Source of the DNA: Sediminitomix flava
Lineage (GTDB): Bacteria > Bacteroidota > Bacteroidia > Cytophagales > Flammeovirgaceae
DNA length: 64,000 bases
NCBI RefSeq assembly: GCF_003149185.1
Contig: NZ_QGDO01000002.1
Coordinates: 1,054,001 to 1,118,000 of the forward strand
Direction of reading: 5' to 3'
Shown here: positions 7,351 through 16,841 of the stretch, piece by piece
How positions within the stretch are numbered: the stretch's first letter is position 1
Layout: each line of letters begins with the position of its first letter
Notes under the pieces: model-generated
Told to the model about the DNA's origin: nothing
Database searches by the model: none
Seen by the model: only the letters and a program-made list of their open reading frames with translations
Position numbers and translations under genes: made by a program

Positions 7351-10329
7351 TTAGAAACTCATTCTCAAGCTAGCGCCTACACTTCTTGTAGCTGGAATAC
7401 CGAAATAGTCAAGACCTTGCATACCATTTCCAGCCGAAGGAATCACTTCTGGATCTGAAGGAGCATCATTCATAAAGAAGAATAAGTTACGACCTACAAC
7501 AGATAAAGAAACATCTTCGAAAATGGCTAACTTATTAGGGAAAGTATAACCAAATGAAACCTCTCTCAATCTGATATTCGTTGCGTCGTAGATATACTGT
7601 GAAGAAATACCATCTCTACCAGAAACTACATCATAGTAGCCTTGTGCATCAAATGTCTTACCTTCTACAGTAACTGTACCTTTATCAATTGCATCAGCCC
7701 ATGCTTGAGATGTTTTTCTAGCATCCATGAATGACTGTGTGAATGACATGATCTCTCCACCAATTCTAGCATCGATCAAGATATTCAAGTTGAAGTTTTT
7801 ATACTTCAAGCTGTTGCTCCATCCTAGTAAGAAATCAGGGTTAGAGTTTCCAAGCTTTACACGCTCAGTACCTCTTTGTGGATTACCATTTTCGTCAACT
7901 TCAATTTCTCCAGACTCCGTTCTTTTGAAATCGAAACCATAAATATCACCAAATGAACCACCTTCTTTCAAACCTAAAGAGTATGCTGCATTGTTACCGT
8001 CTGTCAACCACTCAATTCTTTCTTTATCGTCAGAGAATAGCTCAATAACTTCGTTTTTGTTTTTAGAGAAGTTAACTGTCGTACTCCAAGTGAAATCCGA
8101 AGTAGCTACAGGCATAGCTGTCAACATTACTTCGATACCACTGTTCTCAATGTTACCAGCATTCACTCTTACGAAGTCATAGCTAGAACCAGCAGGAGCA
8201 TCGACTAACAACATTTGATTCGTTGTATTCGTCTTGTAGTAGTTTACATCAACATAGATTCTGTCGTTGAATAAACCAAGCTCACCACCAATCTCCAAAG
8301 AAGAAGATTGCTCAGGCTTCAATCCATCTTCCGAAGGTCCAATAGAAGCTCTCTCAAGAACACCTGTGTAAGGGTTGATTCTGTGACGAACATTTGTAGC
8401 TCCAATAGCTACGTCATTACCCAATACTGTATATGCTGCTCTAACTTTTGCCAATGAGATAGCCTCAGGAAGTTCAAACATATTATTAAGTACTGATGAC
8501 AAACCAACTGAAGGATATAAGTAAGAATTATTACCATCTTGTAATGTAGAAGACCAGTCATTACGAGCTGTAAGGTCTAAGAACAACATGTCTTTGTAAC
8601 CAAACTGAGCACTTCCAAATACTGATTGTACTTGCTTATTGAACTCGCTGTATTGTACTTTTTGTCCATCAAGACCTGCAGGCGAGAAATAGTTTGCAAA
8701 TAACAATGTACCTCTACCAGTATCTACACGTTTCAAATCATTTCTTTGATCTAAGATTGATAGACCAGCAAGACCTGTAAATGATACATCACCAAACTGT
8801 TTTGTAATGTTGAAAAGTGCATCTGCATATACCTGACGATTGTTATAATCATCTCTGTAATATCCACCATTTTCGCCTACTGTAGTAAGGTTTGTTCCAG
8901 CATAAGCTTTCTTTTCCCATACATCAGTAGAGTTATCCAAGTTGATACGAGCTTGTGCCCAAATTCCTTCAGCAAAGTTATATTTTGCTGAACCGTTTAC
9001 GATATAACGCTCTCTTCCTTCATCTACTGTGTTTCTATTCAATACCCAGTAAGGATTATCTGTTAAATACTGAGTATCATTATATCCCCAATTTTGAACA
9101 TTCAAGTTTCTTGCTTCTGAGAACACTTCATAGTTATTCTCCATATTTGATTGACTCTCTGCTCTTGGAGAAAGCATAGCACTAGCAATGGCATTCATTG
9201 GTGTACCCACCGTTGGTCTGTTATGACCTTTTTGGCTCAAATAATTCACGCTACCATTTACTTCCAATTTATCATCAAACATTGATGCTGTTTGACGGAA
9301 AGTGAAGTTATGCTTGCTAAATGTATTTGTAGGAAGAATACCTGTTGCTGAAGTATTCGCATATGAGAAATAATGTTGTGACTTCTCTCCACCGTGAGTT
9401 AATGATAAAGAGTTCACAAAGTTAGTTCCTGTTCCAAAGAAGTTATCTAAAGTCAAAGGATCAGAAGCTGCTGCCGAACCATCTGCTGCATATTTTGTTT
9501 GCATTTCTGGTGCTTTCAAAATGCTCTCAGCAGTAAAGTTTGATGAGAAAGTCACTTTTGAGAATCCTGCTACTCCTTTTTTAGTCGTAATCAAAATCAC
9601 ACCATTAGCTGCTCTAGAACCGTAAAGCGCTGATGCTGCTGCTCCTCTCAATACGTTAATACTCTCAATATCTTCTGGGTTCAAGTTAGAGATACCATCA
9701 CCTCCATCACGTCCTGGATCTTCCAATGAGTTAGCCTGCGTAGCTCCACTACCCCCCATAGGAATACCATCTACAACATACAATGGAGAGTTATTTCCAG
9801 CAATAGATCTGTTACCTCTAAGGTTTACTTTTACAGAACCACCTGCACCTGCACCTGATTTCGAGATTTGAAGACCAGCTACTTTACCAGTAAGACTGTT
9901 CATCATGTTCGCATCCTTCACTTGAGTAAGTTCAGAACCTGTAACTTGCTGAGTAGAATAAGTTAAACTCTCAGCACTTCTTTCTACACCAAGAGCTGTC
10001 ACCACAACTTCTTCAAGTTGTTCAGCATCTTCAGATAAGCTTACATTGATCTCTGTTTGATTACCTACTGTAATTTCTTGGGTCGTGAAACCAATAGATG
10101 AAAAAACTAGAACAACATCAGTAGCATCTAATGAAAGTTTGTATTTACCGTTGAAGTCAGTTACGGCACCAACTGAAGTACCTTTTACTAATACGTTGAC
10201 ACCAGGCAGTGGCAAATTATCTACCTGACTAGTTACTACCCCTGAGACTGTACGCTCTTGCCCTAGAAGCGCCCCAGTGGTTAGCATGAAAATCGAAGTT
10301 AAAACAACAAGTAGTTTTTTAAAATCCAT
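7351..10329 (-). CDS. SusC/RagA-family TonB-linked outer membrane transporter
   Basis: A 992-residue outer membrane receptor. A signal peptide occupies about residues 1-23. A CarboxypepD_reg-like domain follows (SGVVTSQVDNLPLPGVNVLV). Next come the TonB-box region (EEVVVTALG) and the plug, with the SusC hallmarks VNLRGNRSIAGNNSPLYVVD and INVLRGAAASALYGSRAANG. The remainder is the 22-strand barrel, ending in GASLRMSF with terminal aromatic F. It imports substrate delivered by the SusD partner, driven by TonB. Length is typical. It is divergent from a LytS/LytR-type pair across a 321-base gap, which may hold its promoter. Confidence 0.95.
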   Translation of the reverse strand: MDFKKLLVVLTSIFMLTTGALLGQERTVSGVVTSQVDNLPLPGVNVLVKGTSVGAVTDFNGKYKLSLDATDVVLVFSSIGFTTQEITVGNQTEINVSLSEDAEQLEEVVVTALGVERSAESLTYSTQQVTGSELTQVKDANMMNSLTGKVAGLQISKSGAGAGGSVKVNLRGNRSIAGNNSPLYVVDGIPMGGSGATQANSLEDPGRDGGDGISNLNPEDIESINVLRGAAASALYGSRAANGVILITTKKGVAGFSKVTFSSNFTAESILKAPEMQTKYAADGSAAASDPLTLDNFFGTGTNFVNSLSLTHGGEKSQHYFSYANTSATGILPTNTFSKHNFTFRQTASMFDDKLEVNGSVNYLSQKGHNRPTVGTPMNAIASAMLSPRAESQSNMENNYEVFSEARNLNVQNWGYNDTQYLTDNPYWVLNRNTVDEGRERYIVNGSAKYNFAEGIWAQARINLDNSTDVWEKKAYAGTNLTTVGENGGYYRDDYNNRQVYADALFNITKQFGDVSFTGLAGLSILDQRNDLKRVDTGRGTLLFANYFSPAGLDGQKVQYSEFNKQVQSVFGSAQFGYKDMLFLDLTARNDWSSTLQDGNNSYLYPSVGLSSVLNNMFELPEAISLAKVRAAYTVLGNDVAIGATNVRHRINPYTGVLERASIGPSEDGLKPEQSSSLEIGGELGLFNDRIYVDVNYYKTNTTNQMLLVDAPAGSSYDFVRVNAGNIENSGIEVMLTAMPVATSDFTWSTTVNFSKNKNEVIELFSDDKERIEWLTDGNNAAYSLGLKEGGSFGDIYGFDFKRTESGEIEVDENGNPQRGTERVKLGNSNPDFLLGWSNSLKYKNFNLNILIDARIGGEIMSFTQSFMDARKTSQAWADAIDKGTVTVEGKTFDAQGYYDVVSGRDGISSQYIYDATNIRLREVSFGYTFPNKLAIFEDVSLSVVGRNLFFFMNDAPSDPEVIPSAGNGMQGLDYFGIPATRSVGASLRMSF

Positions 10330-10650
10330 GTTAACGATAGGTTTAATGGAAAAATTTTAATTGAGGAATTGTAGACAAAAAAGCAACACTCTGATCATAC
10401 GCTCTTAACTAAAAAGTCACAATCGCTAAGTGTGCGGGCTACACTTTAAAATTGCTTTATGCGAAACTCATATTTAAAAATATTCGCTAATATGCTTATA
10501 TTCGTAGCTAAACAACAGGACTTATCTGCTTTTCTGTAGAATCATTCAAACTTTCGACTTGGTACGCGAAAGTCTTCCATTCAGCGAAAAACATTGCTAA
10601 AGAGTGTTTTAGTTGGAATATTATATAATTAATCTCCACGTAACACAAGA
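10330..10650. other. Divergent intergenic region between susC and sensor kinase genes
   Basis: A 321-base AT-rich gap that must carry promoters in both directions. A weak dyad with GCGAA/TTCGC ends around ATATTTAAAAATAT lies near 10461-10487. I cannot pick a confident -7/-33 pair and see no coding sequence. Confidence 0.4.
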
Positions 10651-11781
10651 ATGAAAGGCATGACTGACACATTGATAGAACTAGAGGAAAGCGCTCATCA
10701 CTCTACATACAGACGCTTTATGAGACTGCTGAATAAACGCCCCATCATTTATCACATCACCTTTTGGTCGTTGTACTTCCTCTTCAATGTTCTGCGCTGG
10801 GGAGCTTATTTCAATGATTACAGTTATTCATTCCAATCTAATCTCATTGGTTTTCCTATTAATATCTTTGAATGCTACTTCCATTCATACTTCCTGTTAA
10901 CATTTTTTGTTTTTAGGAAAAAGTACTTCTCGTATTTTGTGACGCTTTTCGGAATGCTATTCGTCATGATGATTTTGAGGGTAGAGTTGAACTATTACCT
11001 TGTCACTCCTATTGTTTTTCCAGAAGCTTATAAGCCTATTGAAAAATACAGTTTCATTCATAGCACAGTCGTGATGCTAGGCGATATCTATGTAATTGGT
11101 TTTACGACTGCCATCAAGTTGGTCATCGACTGGGCAAAAAATCAGAAACTCACCAAAGAACTTGAAAAGAAAACACTGGAAACTGAACTGGATTTTCTCC
11201 GTTCGCAAGTGCAGCCACATTTCTTTTTCAATACCTTAAATAATCTTTACGCACTTGTCCTAAGAAAATCTGACAGAGCGCCAGAGGTGATTCTGAAATT
11301 ATCGGATTTGATGAGTTACATTCTTTATGATATCAATAAGACTAAAAAATCATCTTTATTAAAAGAGCTTTCATACATTCAGAATTACCTAGACCTTGAA
11401 CAATTGCGCTTCGGGAAGCGTGTAAAAATCAATATGGAATTGGCAGGAGAAATGGATGATAAATTTATTCCTCCACTCATTTTATTGCCTTTCATAGAAA
11501 ATGCCTTTAAACATGGTGTACAGCACCAAACAAATCAGACTGAAATTAGTATTAAGATCAGTGTAACAGATGATAAACTTCACTTCGAGATCAGCAATCC
11601 GAAATACCAAGCTGAAAACGTAAGTCTAGCAAACCAACTTGAACATACGCCAAAAACAGGAGGAATTGGCTTAACCAACACCAAAAGAAGACTTGAACTA
11701 CTTTATCAGGATAGATTCGAGCTTCAGATTGATGATGAAAACAACCTATTTTTTGTATCACTAAAGATTCCTACGTTATGA
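10651..11781 (+). CDS. LytS/YehU-type sensor histidine kinase
   Basis: A 376-residue membrane kinase. About four hydrophobic segments lie within residues 32-160, with a short coiled stretch (LTKELEKKTLETELDFLRSQ) after them. The His_kinase domain begins at QVQPHFFFNTLNNLYAL, with H190 the likely phosphorylated residue. The ATP-binding motif PLILLPFIENAFKHG and a later GGIGLTN glycine box follow. No separate extracellular sensor domain is present, so signals are probably sensed in or at the membrane. The stop overlaps the start of the response regulator gene by ATGA, which indicates translational coupling. Target genes are unknown; divergent susC is the obvious candidate. Confidence 0.92.
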   Translation: MKGMTDTLIELEESAHHSTYRRFMRLLNKRPIIYHITFWSLYFLFNVLRWGAYFNDYSYSFQSNLIGFPINIFECYFHSYFLLTFFVFRKKYFSYFVTLFGMLFVMMILRVELNYYLVTPIVFPEAYKPIEKYSFIHSTVVMLGDIYVIGFTTAIKLVIDWAKNQKLTKELEKKTLETELDFLRSQVQPHFFFNTLNNLYALVLRKSDRAPEVILKLSDLMSYILYDINKTKKSSLLKELSYIQNYLDLEQLRFGKRVKINMELAGEMDDKFIPPLILLPFIENAFKHGVQHQTNQTEISIKISVTDDKLHFEISNPKYQAENVSLANQLEHTPKTGGIGLTNTKRRLELLYQDRFELQIDDENNLFFVSLKIPTL

Positions 11782-12512
11782 AACTACGTGCTATCATAGT
11801 GGACGATGAACCACTAGCTATAGATGTACTTAAGGCTTTTACTGAGCAAATAGATACTTTAGATATTAAAGGAGAGTTTACAAACCCTATGGAGGCGATG
11901 TCTTATCTCCAAAATAATAAGGTTGATCTCATTTTTTTAGATATAAATATGCCTGTACTAAATGGGTTGGATTTTGTAAAAGCCCAAGAACAACCTCCTT
12001 TAGTGATTTTCACAACAGCACACAGAGAATATGCATTGGAAGGTTTTGAATTGGATGTCTGTGACTATCTACTCAAACCAATTTCATTCCACCGATTCTT
12101 GAAAGCAGTCAATAAAGCAATTAGCAGAAAAAGTCCTGCACAAGCTTCATCGGCCTCTGTTTCTTCAAATTCTTCTAAAAATGAAGATGAATATATCTTT
12201 ATGAAGGTAGATAAGAAAATGGTGAAGGTTTACTTTAATGATATCCTCTATATTGAAAGCCTGAAAGACTATATTAAAGTATGTACAAAAGGTGGTGAAA
12301 AGCTCATTGTTCATCAAACGCTCACGAGCATTACGGAACAACTTCCATCAGCAGACTTTATGCGTGTACATCGTTCTTACACGGTCAGCTTTAAGCATAT
12401 TGAATCTATTGAAGGAAACTTCTGTGAGATTGAAGAAAAAGAAATTCCGATCAGTCGTTTATATCAAACGGAGTTCAGACAACGAGTAAACAAGAAAATC
12501 TTGAGTAATTAA
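11778..12512 (+). CDS. LytR/AlgR-family response regulator (REC-LytTR)
   Basis: A 244-residue cytoplasmic regulator. The receiver domain (1-~115) has acidic residues D9/D10, phosphoacceptor D55 in LIFLDINMP, T80 in IFTTAH and K100 in DYLLKPI. A Ser-rich linker (~118-132) leads to a LytTR DNA-binding domain with IFMKVDKKMVKVYFNDILYI and RVHRSYTV. It is the partner of the kinase just upstream, with a 4-base overlap. LytTR proteins bind direct repeats upstream of targets. A bidirectional terminator follows. Confidence 0.94.
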   Translation: MKLRAIIVDDEPLAIDVLKAFTEQIDTLDIKGEFTNPMEAMSYLQNNKVDLIFLDINMPVLNGLDFVKAQEQPPLVIFTTAHREYALEGFELDVCDYLLKPISFHRFLKAVNKAISRKSPAQASSASVSSNSSKNEDEYIFMKVDKKMVKVYFNDILYIESLKDYIKVCTKGGEKLIVHQTLTSITEQLPSADFMRVHRSYTVSFKHIESIEGNFCEIEEKEIPISRLYQTEFRQRVNKKILSN

Positions 12513-12542
12513 ATCGATATTTATTCCGTTCTCATATATGAA

Positions 12543-12582
12543 AAAGCCCCCGCTACTTCACACTAAAAGTAATGGGGGCTTT
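12543..12582. terminator. Bidirectional terminator
   Basis: AAAGCCCCC (12543-12551) pairs with GGGGGCTTT (12574-12582), with extra pairing of TACTT/AAGTA inside. T-rich sequence follows on both strands. It serves the response regulator gene from the left and the convergent 127-residue gene from the right. Confidence 0.85.
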
Positions 12583-12598
12583 CTCTTTTTAGGAGACC

Positions 12599-12982
12599 TT
12601 AATCCTCATCCTCTGGGTAAGGCACATAAATAAACTTGATAAAGTCTTCATCGATCACAAATAAACAACAGAATTCATCTGGATCTTTGTAAGACTCTTG
12701 GAAGCTTTTTACATTTTCCTCAAGAATGATATTACGATCAAGAAACTCTTGAAGGAAAGAAAAGTTGAAATCCCACTCCAACTCTTTTATATCATTACGT
12801 CCGACCAAAAGTTGACCGATACCCGCCTCACCTTTACTCACTACAAAGATTGGATAATCCGAAATCTTACGAGCTTTCAATTGATAAGCAGCTTCTTTCA
12901 GCGTATTTGAAAGTCTGGCAAAATCCTTTGTGATTTTACCTAAATATTTTCCGTCTAGTTCAGGACTGTTATGCATAATCAA
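12599..12982 (-). CDS. Conserved hypothetical acidic protein
   Basis: A 127-residue soluble protein with no signal peptide or membrane segment. I do not recognise the family. The start may be M1 or M3 (MIMHN). The sequence alternates charged helices with short strands (YPIFVVSKGEAGIGQLLVGR; CCLFVIDEDFIKFIYVPYP) and ends in the acidic tail PEDED. Its own frame is closed by the shared terminator at 12543-12582. It stands alone, convergent with the response regulator gene and divergent from the CDF transporter gene. Function unknown. Confidence 0.65.
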   Translation of the reverse strand: MIMHNSPELDGKYLGKITKDFARLSNTLKEAAYQLKARKISDYPIFVVSKGEAGIGQLLVGRNDIKELEWDFNFSFLQEFLDRNIILEENVKSFQESYKDPDEFCCLFVIDEDFIKFIYVPYPEDED

Positions 12983-13132
12983 ATCTGTTTTTCAGCACAA
13001 AGTTAATCAGCTTTTCTATAAGCTGTCAAGGTATTTGTACATCTCTACAAATAAACATCTGTGAATTGAGAAATATACTGTATCTTTTGGTTCTTAATTA
13101 AACAACAACGCTATACTCATTAAACAAACAGA

Positions 13133-14104
13133 ATGGCAGGTTCATCTAAAAAAGCAATCTTTGGGGCTATAGCCGCCAACACAGGAATTGCAATCAGTAA
13201 ATTTATTGCCGCAGGGGTTACAGGCTCATCTTCCATGCTTTCAGAAGGGATTCACTCTTTAGTAGATACGGGTAACGGAGTTTTATTATTAGTTGGAATC
13301 AAAAGAAGCCAGAAACCTGCAGATGCCAAACATCCATTTGGCTATGGAAAAGAAATCTATTTTTGGAGCTTCATTGTAGCAATGCTCATTTTTGCCTTAG
13401 GTGGAGGAATTGCCCTTTACGAAGGAATCAAACATATCATTCACCCTAAAGAACTAGGAGACCTCACTTGGAACTATGCAGTTCTTGTGCTTGCAATCAT
13501 ATTTGAAGGTACGGCACTAAAAGTAGCTCTTCAAGAATTCAATAAAACGAAAGGAGATAAAGGCTTTATCCAAGCTATCCGAGATAGTAAAGATTCATCG
13601 ACAATTGCCGTAGTAATTGAAGATACGGCTGCTTTACTTGGTCTTGCTATCGCTTTGATCTGTCTAATGCTCGGTCAATACACAGGAAATCCTCACTTTG
13701 ATGGCATCGGTTCATGTCTTATCGGACTTCTATTGATTAGTGTTTCTCTATTCTTTGCTTCAGAATGTAAAGGACTTTTGGTTGGAGAAGGACTCGGAAG
13801 TGAAGACTTGGCTAAAATTGAAACCATACTTCAGATTAACCCTAATGTTGAGAAGTACCGCAGACCACTTTCTTTGTTCTTCGGTCCGAACGAAGTTTTA
13901 GTCAACTTAGATGTAGACTTTAAAGATGGTTTGACTACTCCTGAAATGGAAGAAACCGTAGACACCATTGAAAAGAATATTAAAACTGCGATACCAACTG
14001 TGAATCGTATTTATATAGAGGCTGAAAATCTTAAAATCAAGACGACGGCTAAACCGACTGACTCGCCTTCAGCGCAGCAAAATTCAGATGAAGAAATAGA
14101 GTAG
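13133..14104 (+). CDS. Cation diffusion facilitator (CDF) family transporter
   Basis: A 323-residue inner membrane antiporter expected to export divalent metal (Zn, Fe or Mn) against protons. Transmembrane segments cover about residues 10-215. The first metal site is seen in SEGIHSLVDTGN, and HPFGYGKE is a family signature of the ZnT9-like branch. In the second site region the sequence reads VVIEDTAALLG in place of the usual HxxxD, as in that branch. The C-terminal domain (~225-300) is the cytoplasmic dimer domain, followed by a polar tail. It is a single gene closed by a strong hairpin. Confidence 0.92.
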   Translation: MAGSSKKAIFGAIAANTGIAISKFIAAGVTGSSSMLSEGIHSLVDTGNGVLLLVGIKRSQKPADAKHPFGYGKEIYFWSFIVAMLIFALGGGIALYEGIKHIIHPKELGDLTWNYAVLVLAIIFEGTALKVALQEFNKTKGDKGFIQAIRDSKDSSTIAVVIEDTAALLGLAIALICLMLGQYTGNPHFDGIGSCLIGLLLISVSLFFASECKGLLVGEGLGSEDLAKIETILQINPNVEKYRRPLSLFFGPNEVLVNLDVDFKDGLTTPEMEETVDTIEKNIKTAIPTVNRIYIEAENLKIKTTAKPTDSPSAQQNSDEEIE

Positions 14105-14517
14105 TATTCTTGTCTTTTTTTATACTAAAATCCCATTGTATTTATACCTATTTGATTAGGCGAAAATGCAATGGGATTTTTCTTTTCTTTCAGCCTTACC
14201 ACTTCTATAAGAAGTAAAATCGACACTATTTTTTCAGAAGCCTTAATTTTAAAGAATTTTCGCCCTTCTCGTAAAATGGTCAAATCTTGACATTAGGCAC
14301 ATTGATTTAGTGATCAAAATCACTCAAATACCCGACGAAAATTCTCTTAAATATCTTTTTTTCAATCGGTTACAATCACTTCGTTTTGTTCATTGCTTCT
14401 CATTTAAAAATTACATTTATTCGTGAAGTAAGGTTTACCCTTCCGTTTTTGGACTACCAAAAAAATAAAAATAGATTTTATTTTTTCTAAGACACGTAAC
14501 ACTTAACACTCGAACCA
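14105..14517. other. Intergenic region upstream of the biotin carboxylase gene
   Basis: A 413-base gap holding the CDF terminator (14127-14180) and, further on, the promoter and leader of the next gene. TACATTTA near 14412 resembles the Bacteroidota -7 element TAnnTTTG with one mismatch, but I cannot assign it firmly. No gene seen. Confidence 0.4.
14127..14180 (+). terminator. Rho-independent terminator of the CDF gene
   Basis: AAAATCCCATTG (14127-14138) pairs perfectly with CAATGGGATTTT (14169-14180), and TCTTTTCTTT follows. It begins 22 bases after the stop codon. Confidence 0.85.
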
Positions 14518-16407
14518 ATGACAAGAAAACTCTTAATTCGTGATTTGACGCTTCGCGACGGACAACAGTCGCTATTTGCAACAAGAATGACACAGGCTCA
14601 AGTTGACCGTTTACTTCCTTATTACAAAGATGCCAACTTTTATGCGATGGAAGTATGGGGTGGAGCTGTTCCAGATTCTGTAATGCGTTATTTAGGAGAA
14701 AATCCTTGGCACCGACTTAAAAGTATCCACGAAGCTGTTGGAGGCATCAGTAAATTGACAGCACTTTCTCGTGGTCGTAACCTCTTCGGATATACCCCAT
14801 ATACAGAAGAGATTATTGAAGGTTTCTGTAAAACTTCAATCAATAATGGTTTGAATATCATGCGTATCTTTGACGCATTGAACGATACAAACAACGTAAA
14901 ATCAACGATCAAATATGTGAAAAAATACGGCGGTATTGCTGACTGTGCCGTATGTTACACAATTGATCCTCAATATAACTTTACTTTTGGTGACCGTATC
15001 AAAGCCTTCTTAACAGGTAAGTCACTTCCTAAGCCTGTCTTCACTGATCAATATTTTGTAGACAAAGCATTAGAAATGCAAAAATTAGGAGCAGACATGA
15101 TCTCTATCAAAGATATGAGTGGTCTGATTCCTCCGATGCGTGTAGCTACTTTAGTGAAGCGTTTCAAAGCTGAATTGAATATTCCTGTAGACTTCCATAC
15201 ACACTGTACGCCTGGTTACGGGCTTGCTGCTGTATTGGCTGCGGTAATGAGTGGTGCAGATATCGTAGATACTTGTATCTGGAACTTCGCAGGTGGTTCT
15301 GCTGGTGTTGCTATCGAGTTGATGTATGTCTTTGCTCAAAAATTGGGTATCGAGCTAGATGTAAACATGGAAGCTGTTGCACGTATCAACCAACAATTGA
15401 TTGATGTACGTAAAGAGTTGAAAGACTTCGATGCTTATGATCGTTTCCCTAATCCATTCAACCCACTGACAGATACACTGCCAGCACATGTTGATAAACT
15501 ATTCGATCAAGCAATTGAGGCAGTAAACAAAGGTAACGAAGAGCAACTATTGAATATCTGTCACCAAATTGAAGATCACTTCAACTTCCCTAAGCCAAAT
15601 ACAAAGGTGAAGGATGCCGAGGTACCAGGTGGTATGTATTCAAACATGGTAGCTCAGTTGAAAGCATTGCAGTCTGAAGAAATCTTGGACGAAGCAATGA
15701 AGCTGATCCCTCAAGTGCGTTTGGATGCAGGTCTTCCTCCTTTGGTAACTCCTACTAGCCAAATTGTAGGTGCACAAGCAGTAAACGCTGCACTTAGTTT
15801 GAAAGCTGGTAAAGACATGTATGCAAATACATCTAACCAATTCCAAAGTTTGGTGAAAGGCGACTACGGTAAAACACCAATCTCTATCAAGCCTGAGTTC
15901 AGAGAAAAAATCTGTGGATTTAAAGAAGAACGTCCATTCGATACGGGCAACTACAAAAAGCAAAACAACCCTACCCTTGCGGAGTATGGCAATGTGAAAT
16001 TGGCTGAAACTTACGAAGAAGAGTTGTTACTAGAGTTGTTCCCTGCAGTAGCTAAAGGTTACTTACGCAACTTGAAAAAAGCACAATGGGAAGCTAGAAA
16101 GCCACAAGAAGAAAAAGTTGAGAAGGTAGAAAAAGCACCTGAAAAACAACTTCAGTTTGGTCGTAAAATGACTTCACCAATGCCAGGTAAAGTATTGGAT
16201 ATCCTTGTAAAAACAGGAGACAAAGTTGAGCGTAACCAACCACTACTTGTACTAGAATCTATGAAAATGGAAAATAGTATCTATTCAGAGTATAGTGGTT
16301 ATGTGAACAACATTCTTATTGAAGAAGGTCAAACAATCACTTCTGGAGCTATTATGCTTGATATTGTGAAATCTGAGGATGAAATTACAGCTATCGAAAT
16401 GGCTTAA
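14518..16407 (+). CDS. oadA: Oxaloacetate decarboxylase alpha / pyruvate carboxylase subunit B-type biotin enzyme
   Basis: A 629-residue protein with an HMGL-like carboxyltransferase barrel (residues ~5-270; RDLTLRDGQQSLFATRM at the start, the lysine in ISIKDMSG as the likely carbamylated residue, and metal-binding histidines in DFHTHCTPGYG). The conserved PYC_OADA domain follows (~290-480). A charged linker (KVEKVEKAPEKQ) leads to a biotinyl domain with SMKMEN, where K583 is the predicted biotinylation site. The enzyme moves a carboxyl group between biotin and pyruvate/oxaloacetate. No biotin carboxylase or beta/gamma decarboxylase subunit is adjacent, so the choice between the two named activities stays open. 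Confidence 0.9.
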   Translation: MTRKLLIRDLTLRDGQQSLFATRMTQAQVDRLLPYYKDANFYAMEVWGGAVPDSVMRYLGENPWHRLKSIHEAVGGISKLTALSRGRNLFGYTPYTEEIIEGFCKTSINNGLNIMRIFDALNDTNNVKSTIKYVKKYGGIADCAVCYTIDPQYNFTFGDRIKAFLTGKSLPKPVFTDQYFVDKALEMQKLGADMISIKDMSGLIPPMRVATLVKRFKAELNIPVDFHTHCTPGYGLAAVLAAVMSGADIVDTCIWNFAGGSAGVAIELMYVFAQKLGIELDVNMEAVARINQQLIDVRKELKDFDAYDRFPNPFNPLTDTLPAHVDKLFDQAIEAVNKGNEEQLLNICHQIEDHFNFPKPNTKVKDAEVPGGMYSNMVAQLKALQSEEILDEAMKLIPQVRLDAGLPPLVTPTSQIVGAQAVNAALSLKAGKDMYANTSNQFQSLVKGDYGKTPISIKPEFREKICGFKEERPFDTGNYKKQNNPTLAEYGNVKLAETYEEELLLELFPAVAKGYLRNLKKAQWEARKPQEEKVEKVEKAPEKQLQFGRKMTSPMPGKVLDILVKTGDKVERNQPLLVLESMKMENSIYSEYSGYVNNILIEEGQTITSGAIMLDIVKSEDEITAIEMA

Positions 16408-16841
16408 TCTCTCGATAATTTCAATATAAATACACTCAAAATCCGCTCTTCAGTCCTTATTTTAGGGAGTTGAAGAGTGGATTTTTTATAAAGAAATGCT
16501 TTGTCTAGCAAAAATCTTACAGAAGACAGATTCACTTCACTACCTCAAACTTATTTCTCCTCTACTTTCATTAATCGAGAAAATACCCAATCTAATCTAT
16601 AAAAGATGATTCTTCGTCGAAGTCACTGAACTGAAATACAGCATTCTCAAGTTTGTGAACTAAATACCTAATTAACCTAAAGATCACTATAACCTAATTT
16701 CTATGCCTAAAGTATACCTTTACTTACTTGTGTAACTTTCATTTTCTCCAAAAATACAGACCTCCTAATCATTTCTGACACTCTTTTACCCCTTTGGAGG
16801 ATAGAGAACTATCATACAACAATCTTTAAAACCTAATTTAA
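16408..16841. other. Intergenic region upstream of the acyltransferase gene
   Basis: A 434-base gap. Apart from the terminator at 16438-16485 I see no gene or structured element. The acyltransferase promoter must lie here. Confidence 0.4.
16438..16485 (+). terminator. Rho-independent terminator
   Basis: AAAATCCGCTCTTCA (16438-16452) pairs with TGAAGAGTGGATTTT (16471-16485), with a G-T pair inside, and runs into further T residues. It lies 31 bases after the carboxylase stop codon. Confidence 0.85.

Noticed and set aside
14400-14517. Promoter call at TACATTTA upstream of the carboxylase gene
   Set aside because: One mismatch to the -7 consensus and no well-spaced -33 element, so not listed as a feature.
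15640-15963. 107-residue minus-strand open frame
   Set aside because: It lies fully inside the biotin carboxylase gene, whose own domains are intact.
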